Below are positions 63,505 through 64,000 of a DNA stretch of 64,000 nucleotides, in pieces. A program made the position numbers and the translations under genes. Every line of letters starts with the position of its first letter. Positions within the stretch are counted from its first letter, which is position 1. The DNA is from Site-B1 sp963722665 (GTDB lineage Bacteria > Bacteroidota > Bacteroidia > Flavobacteriales > Flavobacteriaceae). The notes beneath the pieces were generated by a model, which did not search any database, was not told where the DNA came from, and saw only the letters and a list, made by a program, of their open reading frames with translations. The DNA lies in NCBI GenBank assembly GCA_963722665.1, contig CAVRNW010000032.1, positions 1 through 64,000 of the forward strand, read 5' to 3'.

Positions 63505-64000
63505 ATGTCCCAAGTAAAACAATTTATATTAGCCCTAATATTACTTTCCTGTGTAAGTATTTTTGCTCAGAAAAATACAGTTGAGGATCCTAAAGCTCTT
63601 GCGAATAGCATTGTTTTTCATATTGGACAGGCCGACCTAGATGTTGACAGAGGTAACTTTTATATTGCTGAAGAAAATCTTCAAAAGGCTCTGGACTTTG
63701 CTGTGCAAATGGATGATAAAAAAAGTCAGGGGATCATTCATACTAAAACGGCCAAAATTCATTTTACTCTTGGTAAATATGACAAGGCCTTATCTTCCTT
63801 AAATAAAGCTCTTGAAATTCAACGTTTAACCAAAGACTACGTTAATCAGGCTGAGACCTATAATGTGAGAGGACTTGTTTATGCAAAGAAAAATGAACAT
63901 AAGATAGCAATTGAGAGTTTCACAGCAGCCAAGAGCTATTCAGAAATAGAAGAATTAGATGAATATGTAGCAGAAATTTTGCTTAATAGTTCAATATCCT
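63505..64000 (+). CDS. Secreted tetratricopeptide-repeat protein, cut by the window end
   Basis: The first 165 codons of an ORF that runs off the window. A signal peptide (MSQVKQFILALILLSCVSIF, cleavage near AQ) is followed by TPR units such as ARAL-like LQKALDFAVQMDDKKSQGII, FTLGKYDKALSSLNKALEI and YNVRGLVYAKKNEHKIAIES. In Bacteroidota such openings often lead into a histidine kinase or a LuxR-type regulator, but the rest is not visible. Confidence 0.8.
   Translation, partial: MSQVKQFILALILLSCVSIFAQKNTVEDPKALANSIVFHIGQADLDVDRGNFYIAEENLQKALDFAVQMDDKKSQGIIHTKTAKIHFTLGKYDKALSSLNKALEIQRLTKDYVNQAETYNVRGLVYAKKNEHKIAIESFTAAKSYSEIEELDEYVAEILLNSSIS

Noticed and set aside
1..64000. tRNA and rRNA genes
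   Set aside because: No T-loop-like GGTTCGAATCC with a paired cloverleaf, and no rRNA signature, was seen by eye; a covariance search would be needed to be certain.

Overview
The window comes from an AT-rich chromosome of the Bacteroidota, almost certainly a marine or sediment member of the Flavobacteriaceae. The evidence is T9SS sorting domains on secreted proteins, many promoters fitting the Bacteroidota form TAnnTTTG, a 30S THX protein with a Lys/Ala/Pro/Glu tail, a PPi-type phosphofructokinase signature, a PL6 alginate lyase, and short interspersed repeats of the HSELVEE type. No rRNA, tRNA, CRISPR array, phage or classical IS element was seen.

Layout: 0.3-1.6 kb holds a possible small membrane peptide and two tandem YceI proteins. 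1.75-8.3 kb is one complete molybdenum-cofactor operon (moeA, short modE, TauE-like permease, mobA, moaD, moeB-rhodanese, moaE, moaC-mogA fusion, moaA), preceded by a ModE-like palindrome lying on its promoter. 8.3-10.2 kb, on the other strand, has two rhodaneses and two thioredoxin-fold proteins. 10.28-17.8 kb is the trp operon (trpEGDCFBA) behind a leader peptide with three tandem Trp codons and a terminator; nearly all its gaps hold small repetitive elements, including a four-helix-bundle gene and a GIY-YIG gene, each between inverted repeats. 17.8-19.1 kb has a methyltransferase, a small membrane protein and trmL. 19.2-22.8 kb is a carbohydrate island: a PL6 lyase behind two tandem palindromes and a Tat-type sugar isomerase-like protein. 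23-36 kb is mixed housekeeping (pfk, trypsin-like protease, glycosylase-like protein, THX, yaaA, rluD, PASTA protein, ddl, coaD, SulP transporter, M14 peptidase). 36.4-40.7 kb is a disrupted T9SS cargo gene with near-identical 726-bp repeats. 40.8-49.4 kb has NUDIX, pyrE, birA, rsfS, ftsH, a LUD protein, cdsA, psd, an acyl-CoA-binding protein and a small autoregulated-looking wHTH/membrane-protein module. A candidate structured RNA precedes the valS end. 49.6-64 kb has valS, a DUF1573 protein, a PDZ aspartyl protease, an aminotransferase, murB, two sigma factors with one anti-sigma factor, a glycosyltransferase, an Nramp-related transporter, lipA and a truncated TPR gene.

An important caveat is that at least eleven genes, several of them normally indispensable (trpE, trpB, THX), carry single-base indels, nearly all insertions. 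This looks like an uncorrected long-read consensus rather than gene decay. Those genes are typed as pseudogenes because the sequence as given is broken, but most are probably intact in the organism.
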